DNA of 64,000 nucleotides from Sphingobium xenophagum NBRC 107872. GTDB lineage: Bacteria > Pseudomonadota > Alphaproteobacteria > Sphingomonadales > Sphingomonadaceae. The translations under genes and the position numbers were made by a program. Shown here one piece after another: positions 10,125 through 19,663 of this stretch; within the stretch, counting starts at the first letter, position 1; each line of letters begins with the position of its first letter. The DNA is taken from contig NZ_BARE01000027.1 of NCBI RefSeq assembly GCF_000367345.1, positions 43,838-107,837 of the forward strand, read 5' to 3'. The notes below the pieces were generated by a model that saw only the letters and a list, made by a program, of their open reading frames with translations, was not told where the DNA came from and searched no databases.

Positions 10125-10152
10125 GGCCGGGCCCGCATGTGATGGCCCGGCC
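10125..10152 (+). terminator. Strong GC hairpin between sulfatase 2 and the MBL-fold gene
   Basis: GGCCGGGCC (10125-10133) and GGCCCGGCC (10144-10152) form a perfect nine-base-pair stem with a ten-base loop, 16 bases after the sulfatase stop. There is no T run after it, so it is either a Rho-independent terminator without a tract, a processing or stability hairpin, or an attenuator reducing readthrough into the next gene. Confidence 0.5.
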
Positions 10153-10211
10153 CGGTTCCGACCATCAGGGGGCCCGCGCCCCAACCAAGGATTTCGTCCG
10201 GAGATCAAGGA

Positions 10212-11198
10212 ATGACACGCTTTTTGTTGCTCGCGGCCACTGCCTTTGCCGCAATGTCAGGGGCCGCGACGGCTCAGCCCTCCGCTGCAACGCCGACCGA
10301 GCAGGACAGGATCATCCTGTTGGGAACTAAGGGTGGTCCGGTCGTTGACCTTGAGCGGTCGGAGCCTGCTTCCCTGCTCGTCATCGACGGCACGCCCTAC
10401 CTGATCGACGCGGGCGCGGGTACCGCGCATCAGTTTGTAGCGGCCGGATTTCCAATTGGCGCGCTGCGAACAATCTTCATCACGCATCATCACCTCGATC
10501 ATACGGCGGGACTGGAACCGCTGATGTCGCTCAACTGGATCGGTACGGGGCTTCGCGGCGCCAAAGGGCCGCCGGTCGAAATCTATGGTCCGCCCGCGAC
10601 CGAATTCCTGGTCGACGCAGCGCTGCGCTATCTAAGCGTCTCGGAGCGGATTTTTCGCGCTGGCATCCCTAGCCTGCCACAGGCCAAGACGCGCTTTGTC
10701 GGTCACGACAAACAGCCGGGCCTGATCTATTCTGACGACAAGGTCAGGGTTACGGCGGTCGAGAACTCGCATTTCGGGCACAAGTCCGTCGGGCCTGACG
10801 GCAAGGTCGACAAAAGCTATTCCTATCGGTTCGATACGCCCAGCGGATCCGTGGTGTTCACTGGCGATACAGGACCAAGTGACGCCGTCGCTGCCTTGGC
10901 GAAAGGCGCCGACATTCTGGTCAGCGAAGTCCTGCCGCCGCGCGTCGACGCGGCGCCTGTGGACAACAGCGGATCAGTTCGCACCGAACTTGCCGCGCAC
11001 ATGACGCTCGAACATCTGACGCCGCAGGAAGTTGGCAAGCTCGCCGCCAAGGCTGGCGTCAAGAAGCTGGTTCTGATGCATATCGCGGGCTTCCTGACCC
11101 CTCAATCCACGCAGGTCGTCGAACAAGAAATAAGGGCGCATTACAGTGGCCCTCTCTTAATTGGCAAAGATCTTCAATCGATAGATCTAGCCAAATAG
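10212..11198 (+). CDS. Secreted metallo-beta-lactamase-fold hydrolase
   Basis: A 328-residue protein with a clear signal peptide (cleavage after ATA, residue 21). ITHHHLDHTAG supplies the HxHxDH zinc motif (His92, His94, Asp96, His97); further likely ligands are His in NSHFGH, Asp in FTGDTG and a late His in LVLMHIAG. The overall layout is RNase Z/arylsulfatase-like rather than beta-lactamase. MBL-fold arylsulfatases such as Alteromonas AtsA are exported and similar in size, so next to two type I sulfatases this could be a third, cofactor-independent sulfatase. A lactonase or phosphodiesterase is equally possible from sequence alone. It is downstream of the sulfatases on the same strand. Confidence 0.85.
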   Translation: MTRFLLLAATAFAAMSGAATAQPSAATPTEQDRIILLGTKGGPVVDLERSEPASLLVIDGTPYLIDAGAGTAHQFVAAGFPIGALRTIFITHHHLDHTAGLEPLMSLNWIGTGLRGAKGPPVEIYGPPATEFLVDAALRYLSVSERIFRAGIPSLPQAKTRFVGHDKQPGLIYSDDKVRVTAVENSHFGHKSVGPDGKVDKSYSYRFDTPSGSVVFTGDTGPSDAVAALAKGADILVSEVLPPRVDAAPVDNSGSVRTELAAHMTLEHLTPQEVGKLAAKAGVKKLVLMHIAGFLTPQSTQVVEQEIRAHYSGPLLIGKDLQSIDLAK

Positions 11199-11295
11199 AA
11201 TTATAAATCGCGATACATATAATAATAATCTTATGAGTAATATTATATAATTTTAATAATAGACATTATATCCAAATAAATATTGGGAGGGAGTG
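11199..11295 (+). promoter_or_regulatory. Very AT-rich upstream region of the TonB receptor gene
   Basis: The roughly 90 bases between the MBL gene and the receptor are overwhelmingly A and T in an otherwise GC-rich window. They include runs such as AATAATAATC and TATTATATAATTTTAATAAT and end in the strong ribosome site GGGAGGGAG. The stretch probably carries the receptor promoter, and could bind a nucleoid protein or act as an UP element. I cannot pick single -35/-10 boxes because several fit. Confidence 0.6.
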
Positions 11296-13635
11296 ATGAA
11301 AATTATCTCACAAGGCCATCTGCTTTTGGGAACTGCCATCTGTGCTTTGCTAACGACGCCAGCGTTTGCGCAGGCAGATGCGGCGGGGCAAAATACCGAC
11401 GGCGAAATCGTCGTAACGGCTCAGCGCCGCGAACAGCGACTGCAGGACGTGCCAGTCGCCGTTTCGGTCGTCGGCGGCGAGACGCTGCAACGCCAGAACA
11501 TCACCAGCCTGAATGACATGGCGGTACGCCTGCCCAACGTACGGATTTCGACCGGCACCATCGCCAATGCGATCACGATCCGGGGCGTCGGGTCAGGGCC
11601 CAATCCCGGCTTCGAACAGTCGGTCGCAACCTTTGTCGACGGCGTCTATCGCAGCCGTTCGCGCTCCACTCGCGCAGCCTTGTTTGACCTTGAACGGGTC
11701 GAGGTGCTCAAGGGACCGCAGACAACCTTCTTCGGGGCGAACGCGATTGCCGGTGCGCTGAACATCGTCACGCGAAAGCCAGGCGAAGAATTGAATTACA
11801 ATGCGGTTGCGACCTATGTTCCCTCGACCCAGGAATATGATGTGCAGATGGGGGTGGACGCGCCGCTCAGCCCATCGCTCAGCGCCCGCATTGCTGGTCG
11901 CGTGTCGGGTAGCGACGGATATATCAAAAGCAGCAATACCGGCGAAGATGGGCCGCATGACCGCACGGCCCAGGGACGTATCGCTCTCAAATGGGAGCCG
12001 GACAGCGACTTCCGGTCGGACTTGCGGATAGACGGCGCGCGCTCGCGCACCCGTGGTTCGGGGATGTACCAAGTCATCAACTGTCCCCCTCCGCCGGGCT
12101 TCGCGCTCGCCCCGATCAATGTCTGCAATCGCTATCTCAATCAGAATGGCGGCAACATTGACGACACGCTCGATTATCATTCTGCGACCGGCCCTACTCA
12201 AACCAACTATGACTTCATTGAAGGTGCATGGACGAACAGTGTCGACGTCGGCAGCGGATCGATCAACATGATCTCCGGCTATTTCTGGCATCACACCACG
12301 AACTTGGGGCAGGGCATTCCATTCCCGCTGACCGATGCGATTGGCGGGACCAATGGCTATCCCACGCGTCAGGACGAACGTTATCGCCAAGTGAGCCAGG
12401 AAATTCGCTATCAGTCTGCCACCGGCGGCACATTGGAATATATGATTGGCGGCTATGCCTCGCATGGTCGGTTGAGCACGCGAACAGTTGTTGGTTTTTC
12501 GTTCCAGCCCTTTGGCGCGCGCGACACCACGGGCACTTTCAATGCCTCCACATTATTCGCCGGTAACAATATCATTACGCAAAATGATACGACCTGGTCG
12601 GGTTTCGCGTCCGCGACCATCCGTCCGATCGAGCATTTCCGGATCAATCTGGGCGCTCGTTACTCCAGCATCCAGAAGCGTGCCCATCGTACGGCCGCGC
12701 CAGGACTGGGCGACAATCTCGCCTCGTTCGAGGGATTTCAGAGCCTTTCCCCCGCCCAGACAGCAATTGTGGCGCGGCTCTTGGCCACCAATACCGCGGA
12801 CTTTGCGCGCCCGGAGCGGACCGACAATAAATTCATGCCGTCCGCAAGCATTCAATATGATCTGTCGCGCGACGTCATGATATACGCAAGCTATGCCAAC
12901 GGCTTTAAGGCTGGCGGCTATAGCTTTGGGGCGCAGAACGAGGATTTCGGGCCGGAAACGGTCAACGCCTATGAACTGGGTATAAAGGGCAGCTTCCTTG
13001 ACCGGCGGCTGAACATGGACCTGACATTCTATCGCAGCGACTATAAGGACCTGCAGGAAACTAGTCTTCAACTTCAGCCCAACGGGACCATCACATCGCT
13101 GGTGCAGAATGTCGGCGCATCGCGCTCTCAAGGTGTCGAGTTCAATGCCAGTCTGCGCACAACCTCCTGGCTCACGCTCAATACCAGTGTTGCCTATCTC
13201 GACGCCAAATATACCGATTATCCCAACGGTGCCTGCACTATCCAGGCACTGGCGCAAGTCGGCGGGGGCTGCACGCAGGATCTGTCGGGCAAACGGCGCA
13301 CCAACGCGCCGGAATGGAGCGGCAATGTCGGCGCGCGGGCGTCTATCCCGGTCGGCAATTACAATCTGACGGTCGATCCCTTGGTCTATTTCACGTCACG
13401 CTATTTCATGGCGGCTACCGCCGACCCGCTGCTGGAGCAGCGCGGCTATACCAAGGTCGACCTGCGCATTGGGTTCGGGCCGCAGGATGGTCGTTGGGAA
13501 GTGGCGCTGGTCGGCAAGAATCTGACCGACAAGCTGACTACGCAATATAAGCAGTCGATCCCGCTCGCGCCCGGCAGCATCAGTGCCCTGGTCGACGCGC
13601 CGCGAACGGTCGGCGTGCAATTGACGATCCGGTAA
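11296..13635 (+). CDS. TonB-dependent outer membrane receptor
   Basis: About 779 residues: signal peptide ending PAFAQ, TonB box region EIVVTAQRREQ, plug domain (VPVAVSVV through ERVEVLKGPQ and NIVTRKPG) and a 22-strand barrel ending VGVQLTIR. An ATG at 11296 after GGGAGGGAG is preferred to the GTG three bases earlier. This sphingomonad receptor type is common beside catabolic genes and need not carry iron. Following two sulfatases and an exported hydrolase, it most likely imports their sulfated substrate, but this rests on context. It ends the rightward cluster and is followed by hairpins. Confidence 0.93.
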   Translation: MKIISQGHLLLGTAICALLTTPAFAQADAAGQNTDGEIVVTAQRREQRLQDVPVAVSVVGGETLQRQNITSLNDMAVRLPNVRISTGTIANAITIRGVGSGPNPGFEQSVATFVDGVYRSRSRSTRAALFDLERVEVLKGPQTTFFGANAIAGALNIVTRKPGEELNYNAVATYVPSTQEYDVQMGVDAPLSPSLSARIAGRVSGSDGYIKSSNTGEDGPHDRTAQGRIALKWEPDSDFRSDLRIDGARSRTRGSGMYQVINCPPPPGFALAPINVCNRYLNQNGGNIDDTLDYHSATGPTQTNYDFIEGAWTNSVDVGSGSINMISGYFWHHTTNLGQGIPFPLTDAIGGTNGYPTRQDERYRQVSQEIRYQSATGGTLEYMIGGYASHGRLSTRTVVGFSFQPFGARDTTGTFNASTLFAGNNIITQNDTTWSGFASATIRPIEHFRINLGARYSSIQKRAHRTAAPGLGDNLASFEGFQSLSPAQTAIVARLLATNTADFARPERTDNKFMPSASIQYDLSRDVMIYASYANGFKAGGYSFGAQNEDFGPETVNAYELGIKGSFLDRRLNMDLTFYRSDYKDLQETSLQLQPNGTITSLVQNVGASRSQGVEFNASLRTTSWLTLNTSVAYLDAKYTDYPNGACTIQALAQVGGGCTQDLSGKRRTNAPEWSGNVGARASIPVGNYNLTVDPLVYFTSRYFMAATADPLLEQRGYTKVDLRIGFGPQDGRWEVALVGKNLTDKLTTQYKQSIPLAPGSISALVDAPRTVGVQLTIR

Positions 13636-13661
13636 GCGCAACGCATCCCGGCTCATACAAG

Positions 13662-13713
13662 GTCGGCGCGTCCTGGCGTGCCGACACGATATGGGCCGGG
13701 ATTCGTGCCGGCC
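13662..13713 (+). terminator. Two GC hairpins after the TonB receptor gene
   Basis: The first hairpin pairs GTCGGCGCG with CGTGCCGAC (13662-13685, one G-U pair, six-base loop) 26 bases after the receptor stop. The second pairs GGCCGG with CCGGCC (13694-13713). Neither has a T run. They sit between the convergent receptor and M20 genes, so termination is a reasonable guess. I see nothing else in the 207-base gap. Confidence 0.4.
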
Positions 13714-13842
13714 TGAGGGAATTCAAGGAGGCTTTCAGCCCAACGGACTGGCTACCGACCGCCAGTTATTACGCGATAGGGCAGGTCATCTTCGTCCGCT
13801 GCTCCTATCGCTTCGATCGAAGGCCGATATGTTACTGCAGCC

Positions 13843-14991
13843 CTAAATCGCCAAATGCCGTTCGACCAGGGCGACATGCAGCCGGATACCCAGCCCCAGC
13901 ACATCATCGTTGAAATCATAATGGGGGTTATGGAGTGGCGCGCCACCCTCGGGCTTTGCCTGACCCAGCCAGATATAGGCACCCTTGCAGGCTTTCAGCA
14001 TGAAGGCGAAATCCTCCGACGTGAAGGCGGGGTCGGGTGCGAGCTGCGCGACGCCGACGGTCGCTGCCGCGTCGAGCGCTTCCTGCGCCGCCTGCGTATC
14101 ATTGATCGTGGCGGGATAGTAACGCTGATAATCGACGCTCGCGCTCAACCCGTTGGCCAGCGCCACGCCTGCCGCAATCTCGCGGATAGATGCTTCGATC
14201 CTGTCCTGCACTTGCTCGTCGAACGTCCGCACAGTGCCGCCGATACGGACTTCGGCGGGGATCACATTATGGGTATGCCCGCCATGGATTTGCGTGATCG
14301 ACAGCACGGCCGACGCGGTCGGCGCGATCCGGCGCGATATGATCGCGTTCAATTGCGTCACCAGCGTCGCTGCGGCCAATATGGCATCGGGCGTATCCTG
14401 CGGGATCGCGGCATGGCCGCCGCGTCCTTCAAGCAGGATTTCGAACTTGTCCGCCGCGCCCATGATCGGGCCGGGCCGCGTCGCGATCGTGCCCGCTGGC
14501 AGATCGGGCCAGTTATGCAGGCCGAACACGCGCTCGCACGGGAAACGCTCGAACAGTCCCTCCTGCACCATTTCGCGCGCGCCGCCTTGCCCCTCTTCGG
14601 CTGGCTGGAAGAAGAAATGGACCGTTCCGTCGAAATTGCGGCTGCGCGTCAGCTGCTGGGCCGCGCCCAGCAGCATCGCGACATGCCCGTCATGGCCGCA
14701 ACCATGGAAGGTTCCGGGCGTCTTGCTGGCCCAAGGCAGGTTGGTCTGCTCCTCAATCGGCAGTGCGTCCATATCCGCCCGCAGCCCGATACTGCGTCCC
14801 GACGTGCCGTTGCGCAGCACGCCGACCACGCCCGTACGCCCGATCCCTTCATGCACTTCGAGCCCCAGCGCGCGCAACTGCTCGGCAATCCGTCCGGCTG
14901 TGCGATGCTCGCAAAAGCCGAGTTCCGGGTGCGCATGAATATCGCGGCGGAACGCAACGAGCGGTTCGATCAGGTCGGTGATGTCATTCAT
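13843..14991 (-). CDS. M20-family amidohydrolase (N-acyl amino acid / hippurate hydrolase type)
   Basis: 382 residues of the M20D metallopeptidase family, which hydrolyses N-acyl or N-aroyl amino acids and auxin conjugates. Seen: RRDIHAHPELGF near the N-terminus, RADMDALPIEE, the metal-binding GTFHGCGHDGH (Cys98, His100) and FQPAEEGQGGA with the catalytic glutamate pair near 132-133. There is no signal peptide, so it is cytoplasmic. It is the last gene of a leftward cluster with an Lrp regulator, aminotransferase and two dehydrogenases, so the released amine or amino acid probably feeds those enzymes. The acyl group is unknown. Confidence 0.9.
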   Translation of the reverse strand: MNDITDLIEPLVAFRRDIHAHPELGFCEHRTAGRIAEQLRALGLEVHEGIGRTGVVGVLRNGTSGRSIGLRADMDALPIEEQTNLPWASKTPGTFHGCGHDGHVAMLLGAAQQLTRSRNFDGTVHFFFQPAEEGQGGAREMVQEGLFERFPCERVFGLHNWPDLPAGTIATRPGPIMGAADKFEILLEGRGGHAAIPQDTPDAILAAATLVTQLNAIISRRIAPTASAVLSITQIHGGHTHNVIPAEVRIGGTVRTFDEQVQDRIEASIREIAAGVALANGLSASVDYQRYYPATINDTQAAQEALDAAATVGVAQLAPDPAFTSEDFAFMLKACKGAYIWLGQAKPEGGAPLHNPHYDFNDDVLGLGIRLHVALVERHLAI

Positions 14992-15020
14992 AATCTATCA
15001 ACAAGCTTCCGCTTCCAATC

Positions 15021-15515
15021 CTAGCGTTGCTCGCCAAACAGATGCTGGATCGGGTAATGATGTTTGATGAAGGGCGATTTGATCACGACATAGCTGAAAT
15101 ATTTTTCGATGCCATAATCGCTTTCCAGCATACCTTCGATGATCGACTGATAATGGCCGACCCCGCGGGTCACGAATTTCAACAGATAATCATATCCGCC
15201 GCTGACCAGATGACATTCGACAATCTCGTCCAGTTTGCGGATGCGGGTTTCAAACCGGGAAAAGTCGCCCGACCGATGTTCGGTCAGCGTTACTTCAGTA
15301 AAGACGGTCAGAAATTCGCCCAGCTTGTGCAAATTGATATGTGCGCCATAGCCGGTGATATAGCCCGCTTTCTCCAGTCGCTTGACGCGGGTCAGGCATG
15401 GGCTGGGGGACAGGCCGACAGCGTCGGCCAGCTCGACATTGGTGATCCGGCCCGACTGCTGTAGCTGCGTCAGGATTTTCAGGTCGATCCTGTCCAGTCT
15501 GGGTCCGCCCAACAT
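15021..15515 (-). CDS. Lrp/AsnC-family transcriptional regulator
   Basis: 164 residues. An N-terminal helix-turn-helix (LDRIDLKILTQLQQSGRIT, then NVELADAVGLSPSPCLTRV) is followed by a RAM ligand-binding domain with VECHLVSGGYDYLLKFV. The ATG at complement 15515 gives the usual Lrp N-terminus; the longer frame upstream is not family-like. It lies 20 bases after the aminotransferase gene and 29 before the M20 gene, embedded in the cluster, so local control by an amino acid substrate or product is likely. Confidence 0.92.
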   Translation of the reverse strand: MLGGPRLDRIDLKILTQLQQSGRITNVELADAVGLSPSPCLTRVKRLEKAGYITGYGAHINLHKLGEFLTVFTEVTLTEHRSGDFSRFETRIRKLDEIVECHLVSGGYDYLLKFVTRGVGHYQSIIEGMLESDYGIEKYFSYVVIKSPFIKHHYPIQHLFGEQR

Positions 15516-15535
15516 GTCCTTGTTCCCCCTTATAT

Positions 15536-16948
15536 TTATCCCAGCGCCGCGCGAATATCTGCCTGTTCGAGCAAGCCGTCGAGCGTTTTCCTGATGCGCG
15601 CGAATATCTCGTCCATCTCGGCATCGGTCGCGCATAGCGCGGGAGCCAGGCCGATGATATTGTCGGCAAAAGCGCGGAAGATGACGCCATTGGCATAGCC
15701 ATCGTTGAACAGGCGGTCGGCGACCTTGAGCGCCGGGTCAAACCGCGCTTTCGTGCCTTTGTCCGCCACCAGCTCGATCGCACCCAGCAGGCCGCGTCCA
15801 CGCGTATCGCCCACCAGCGGATGGTCAGCCAGCCCGGCCAGCCCGGCATCGAATCGCGCTGCGACCTTCTGGCCGTTCGCCAATATTCCGCCTTCGGTAT
15901 AGAGCCGCAACACTTCCAGCCCTACCGCCGCGCTCACCGGATGGCCCGAATAGGTCGCGCCATGGCCGATCACGACATCGGCGGCCGCGCCATCGGCAAT
16001 CCCCTGATACACTTTGTCGGACATCAGCACCGCGCCCATCGGCACATAGCCGGAGGTCAAACCCTTGGCGACGGTCATAAGGTCTGGCGTCACGCCCTCC
16101 GCTTCGCAGGCGAACATTGGCCCGGTGCGACCAAAGGCGGTGATCACTTCGTCGGCGACCAGCAAAATATCCAGTTCGTCGCACGCCTGCCGCATGGCTT
16201 TGAGCCAGCCGACCGGCGGCACGATGACGCCGCCAGAGCCCTGTATCGGCTCGCAGAAGAAGGCAGCGACATTGTCCGCGCCCAGTTCTGCGACCCTGTC
16301 CTTCAACTGCTGAACCGACCGGGCGATGATCGCTGCATCATCCCCTTCCAGATCGCTGCGATAGGGGTAGGGCGAGCTGATATGATGCTGCCAGCGCAGC
16401 GGCAGATCGAAATTACGATGGAAGTTGGCGAGCGCCGTCAGGCCTGCGCCAGTGCTGCTCGATCCATGATAGCCCCGCTCCAGCGCGATGCACTGTTTCT
16501 TGGCGGGCTTGCCGATGGCATTGTAATAGTGGGTGATATAGCGGATCGCGGAGTCCACCGCATCCGACCCGCCCAGCGTAAAATAGACATGCTCCAGCCC
16601 CTCCGGCGACAGAGCGACGAGACGCTCGGCCAGCCGCGCGGCAGGCTCGCAACCGAAATGGAAATAGCCGGTCGCGTAGGGCAGGCGTCGCATCTGCTCT
16701 GCTGCCGCCTCGACGATGCTGTCCTGGCCATAGCCGACATTGACGCACCACAGCCCGGCAAAGGCATCTAGCACTTCGCGGCCGTCCATATCGGTCAGCC
16801 ACATGCCCTTGCCGCTTTGCAACATGGTCGCGCCGCGCGCTTCATGGGCGCGGAAGGAAGTGACCGAATGAATCAGATGATCGCGGTCGATGTCCAGCAG
16901 GTTACGGTTGGATTGGTGCATCTTGGGGGTGCTCGCCATGGTGGTCAT
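15536..16948 (-). CDS. Class III (omega) aminotransferase, PLP-dependent
   Basis: 470 residues. Typical ornithine/omega-aminotransferase features are present: LWCVNVGYG near the N-terminus, the ERGYHGSS segment, ADEVITAFGRTG (PLP-binding Asp266) and TVAKGLTSGYVPMG with the Schiff-base Lys295. It transfers an amino group from a terminal amine (polyamine, beta-alanine, GABA or similar) to pyruvate or another keto acid. The start chosen (MTTMAST) has GATAGG about nine bases upstream; the longer frame is not conserved-looking. With GabD and a second aldehyde dehydrogenase nearby, the aldehyde product would be oxidised to an acid. Exact donor unknown; putrescine/spermidine-pyruvate type is a good candidate. 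Confidence 0.92.
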   Translation of the reverse strand: MTTMASTPKMHQSNRNLLDIDRDHLIHSVTSFRAHEARGATMLQSGKGMWLTDMDGREVLDAFAGLWCVNVGYGQDSIVEAAAEQMRRLPYATGYFHFGCEPAARLAERLVALSPEGLEHVYFTLGGSDAVDSAIRYITHYYNAIGKPAKKQCIALERGYHGSSSTGAGLTALANFHRNFDLPLRWQHHISSPYPYRSDLEGDDAAIIARSVQQLKDRVAELGADNVAAFFCEPIQGSGGVIVPPVGWLKAMRQACDELDILLVADEVITAFGRTGPMFACEAEGVTPDLMTVAKGLTSGYVPMGAVLMSDKVYQGIADGAAADVVIGHGATYSGHPVSAAVGLEVLRLYTEGGILANGQKVAARFDAGLAGLADHPLVGDTRGRGLLGAIELVADKGTKARFDPALKVADRLFNDGYANGVIFRAFADNIIGLAPALCATDAEMDEIFARIRKTLDGLLEQADIRAALG

Positions 16949-17031
16949 GGGACGCAGCCTATCCTTGTGACGCAGCGGGAAAGTCTCAATCGACCCGTTT
17001 ACAAGCCTGCCGGGGCCGTATTGGCGAAACG

Positions 17032-17052
17032 GCGCGGCATATTGTGCCGCGC
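17032..17052 (-). terminator. Perfect hairpin between tartrate dehydrogenase and aminotransferase genes
   Basis: GCGCGGCA and TGCCGCGC make an eight-base-pair stem with a five-base loop directly after the dehydrogenase stop. The minus-strand continuation has only a short T stretch (CGTTTCG). It may attenuate or stabilise the transcript inside the cluster. Confidence 0.4.
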
Positions 17053-17061
17053 TGGTCCCGC

Positions 17062-18129
<1,068 letters not shown>

Positions 18130-18199
18130 GATGCCTCCTTTACGAGGGACGTGTGCCAGCGACGGCGGGAACTGGGCTAAGCGGGCGGGACGGGTGGCT

Positions 18200-19663
18200 C
18201 TAGATCTTCAGCCCGCCGATATGGAACGCCTTTGTCTCCAGATATTCCTCAATCCCCGCATGGGCGCCCTCTCGGCCCAGACCCGACATCTTGACCCCGC
18301 CGAACGGCGCGACTTCCATAGCGATCGAACCGGTATTGAGCGCAACCATGCCCGCCTCCAGCCGCTCGGCAACGCGGAAGGCGCGATGCAGATTTTCGGT
18401 GTAGAAATAGCTGGCAAGGCCATAGCTGGTGGCGTTGGCCAGTTCGACCCCTTCATCCTCATGGGTGAAGCGGAACAGTGGCGCGACCGGGCCGAACGTC
18501 TCTTCTTCCGCCAGCCGCATGTCCCGTGTCGCCCCGGTCAGGACGACGGGGCGGGCAAAGCGCTCACCTGTTGCGCCTTCGGGCGCTTGCGCAAACAGGG
18601 TCGCGCCGCGCGACAGCGCGTCGTCGACATGCGCCTTCACCTTCTCGGCGGCAGCAGTGTTGATCAGCGGTCCGATGGTGCTGCCCTGCATGTCGCCCGG
18701 CGCGACCTTCAGCGCCGACACGGCCTTGGCCAGCTTCTCGGCAAACTGGTCATAAACGCCGTCCTGCACCAGAATGCGATTGGCGCAGACGCAGGTCTGG
18801 CCGGCATTGCGGAATTTGCTGACCATTGCGCTGGCAACGGCCAGATCGATGTCGGCATCATCGAATATGATCAACGGCGCATTGCCACCCAGTTCGAAGC
18901 TGACCCGCTTGATCGTGTCGGCGCACTGCCGCATCAGCAAAGCGCCTACGCGGGTCGATCCGGTGAAGGACAATTTGCGCACTACAGGACTGGCGGTCAG
19001 CGCACCGCCGATCGCTGTCGGAAGACCCGTGACGACATTGAACACGCCTGCAGGGAAACCTGCTTCTTCTGCCAGCTTCGCCATGGCCAGCGCGCTATAG
19101 GGCGTCAGTTCCGACGGCTTGACCACCACCGGGCAACCGGCCGCCAGTGCAGGCGCACATTTGCGCGTGATCATGGCAGAGGGGAAATTCCATGGCGTGA
19201 TCGCCGCCGATACCCCAACCGGCTCCTTCATCACCAATATGCGGCGATTGGCTTCGGGGGCGGGGATGATGCCGCCGTCGATCCGCCGGGCTTCTTCGGC
19301 GAACCACTTGATAAAGCTTGCAGCGTAGCGAATTTCGCCCTCGGCTTCCGCGGTCGGCTTGCCTTGTTCGGCGGTCATGATCCGGCCCAGATCGACCAGA
19401 TTGTCCATCACCAGCGCATGCCAACGCTCCAGCATCGCCGCGCGATCGCTTGCCGTCCGCGCCTTCCACGCCGGGAAGGCGGCCTCTGCCGCATCTATCG
19501 CCGCCTGGGTATCAGCCGCGCTGCAATCGGGCACGGTGCCGATGATCGCGCCGGTCGCGGGATTGTCCACCGGCACGGTCGCACCGGACGTTGCGCCGAC
19601 CCACGCGCCGCCAATATAGGCGCGTTCGACGAAAAGGGCGGGGTTGGAAAGGGAAAGAGTCAT
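18200..19663 (-). CDS. gabD: Succinate-semialdehyde dehydrogenase-like aldehyde dehydrogenase
   Basis: 487 residues, aldehyde dehydrogenase superfamily. The catalytic blocks are FELGGNAPLI (Glu257) and NAGQTCVCANR (Cys291), with ITPWNFPSAMITRK and FTGSTRVG in the cofactor domain. The CVC arrangement and KCAPALAAGCP block are typical of GabD-type enzymes, which oxidise succinate or glutarate semialdehyde with NAD(P). Its start overlaps the preceding GNAT gene by four bases (ATGA). It would oxidise the semialdehyde produced by the omega-aminotransferase of the same cluster. Substrate assignment is by family. Confidence 0.88.
   Translation of the reverse strand: MTLSLSNPALFVERAYIGGAWVGATSGATVPVDNPATGAIIGTVPDCSAADTQAAIDAAEAAFPAWKARTASDRAAMLERWHALVMDNLVDLGRIMTAEQGKPTAEAEGEIRYAASFIKWFAEEARRIDGGIIPAPEANRRILVMKEPVGVSAAITPWNFPSAMITRKCAPALAAGCPVVVKPSELTPYSALAMAKLAEEAGFPAGVFNVVTGLPTAIGGALTASPVVRKLSFTGSTRVGALLMRQCADTIKRVSFELGGNAPLIIFDDADIDLAVASAMVSKFRNAGQTCVCANRILVQDGVYDQFAEKLAKAVSALKVAPGDMQGSTIGPLINTAAAEKVKAHVDDALSRGATLFAQAPEGATGERFARPVVLTGATRDMRLAEEETFGPVAPLFRFTHEDEGVELANATSYGLASYFYTENLHRAFRVAERLEAGMVALNTGSIAMEVAPFGGVKMSGLGREGAHAGIEEYLETKAFHIGGLKI

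Noticed and set aside
13855..15024. Plus-strand 389-codon open frame
   Set aside because: It is the exact antisense of the M20 amidohydrolase gene, which has its full metal-binding motifs.
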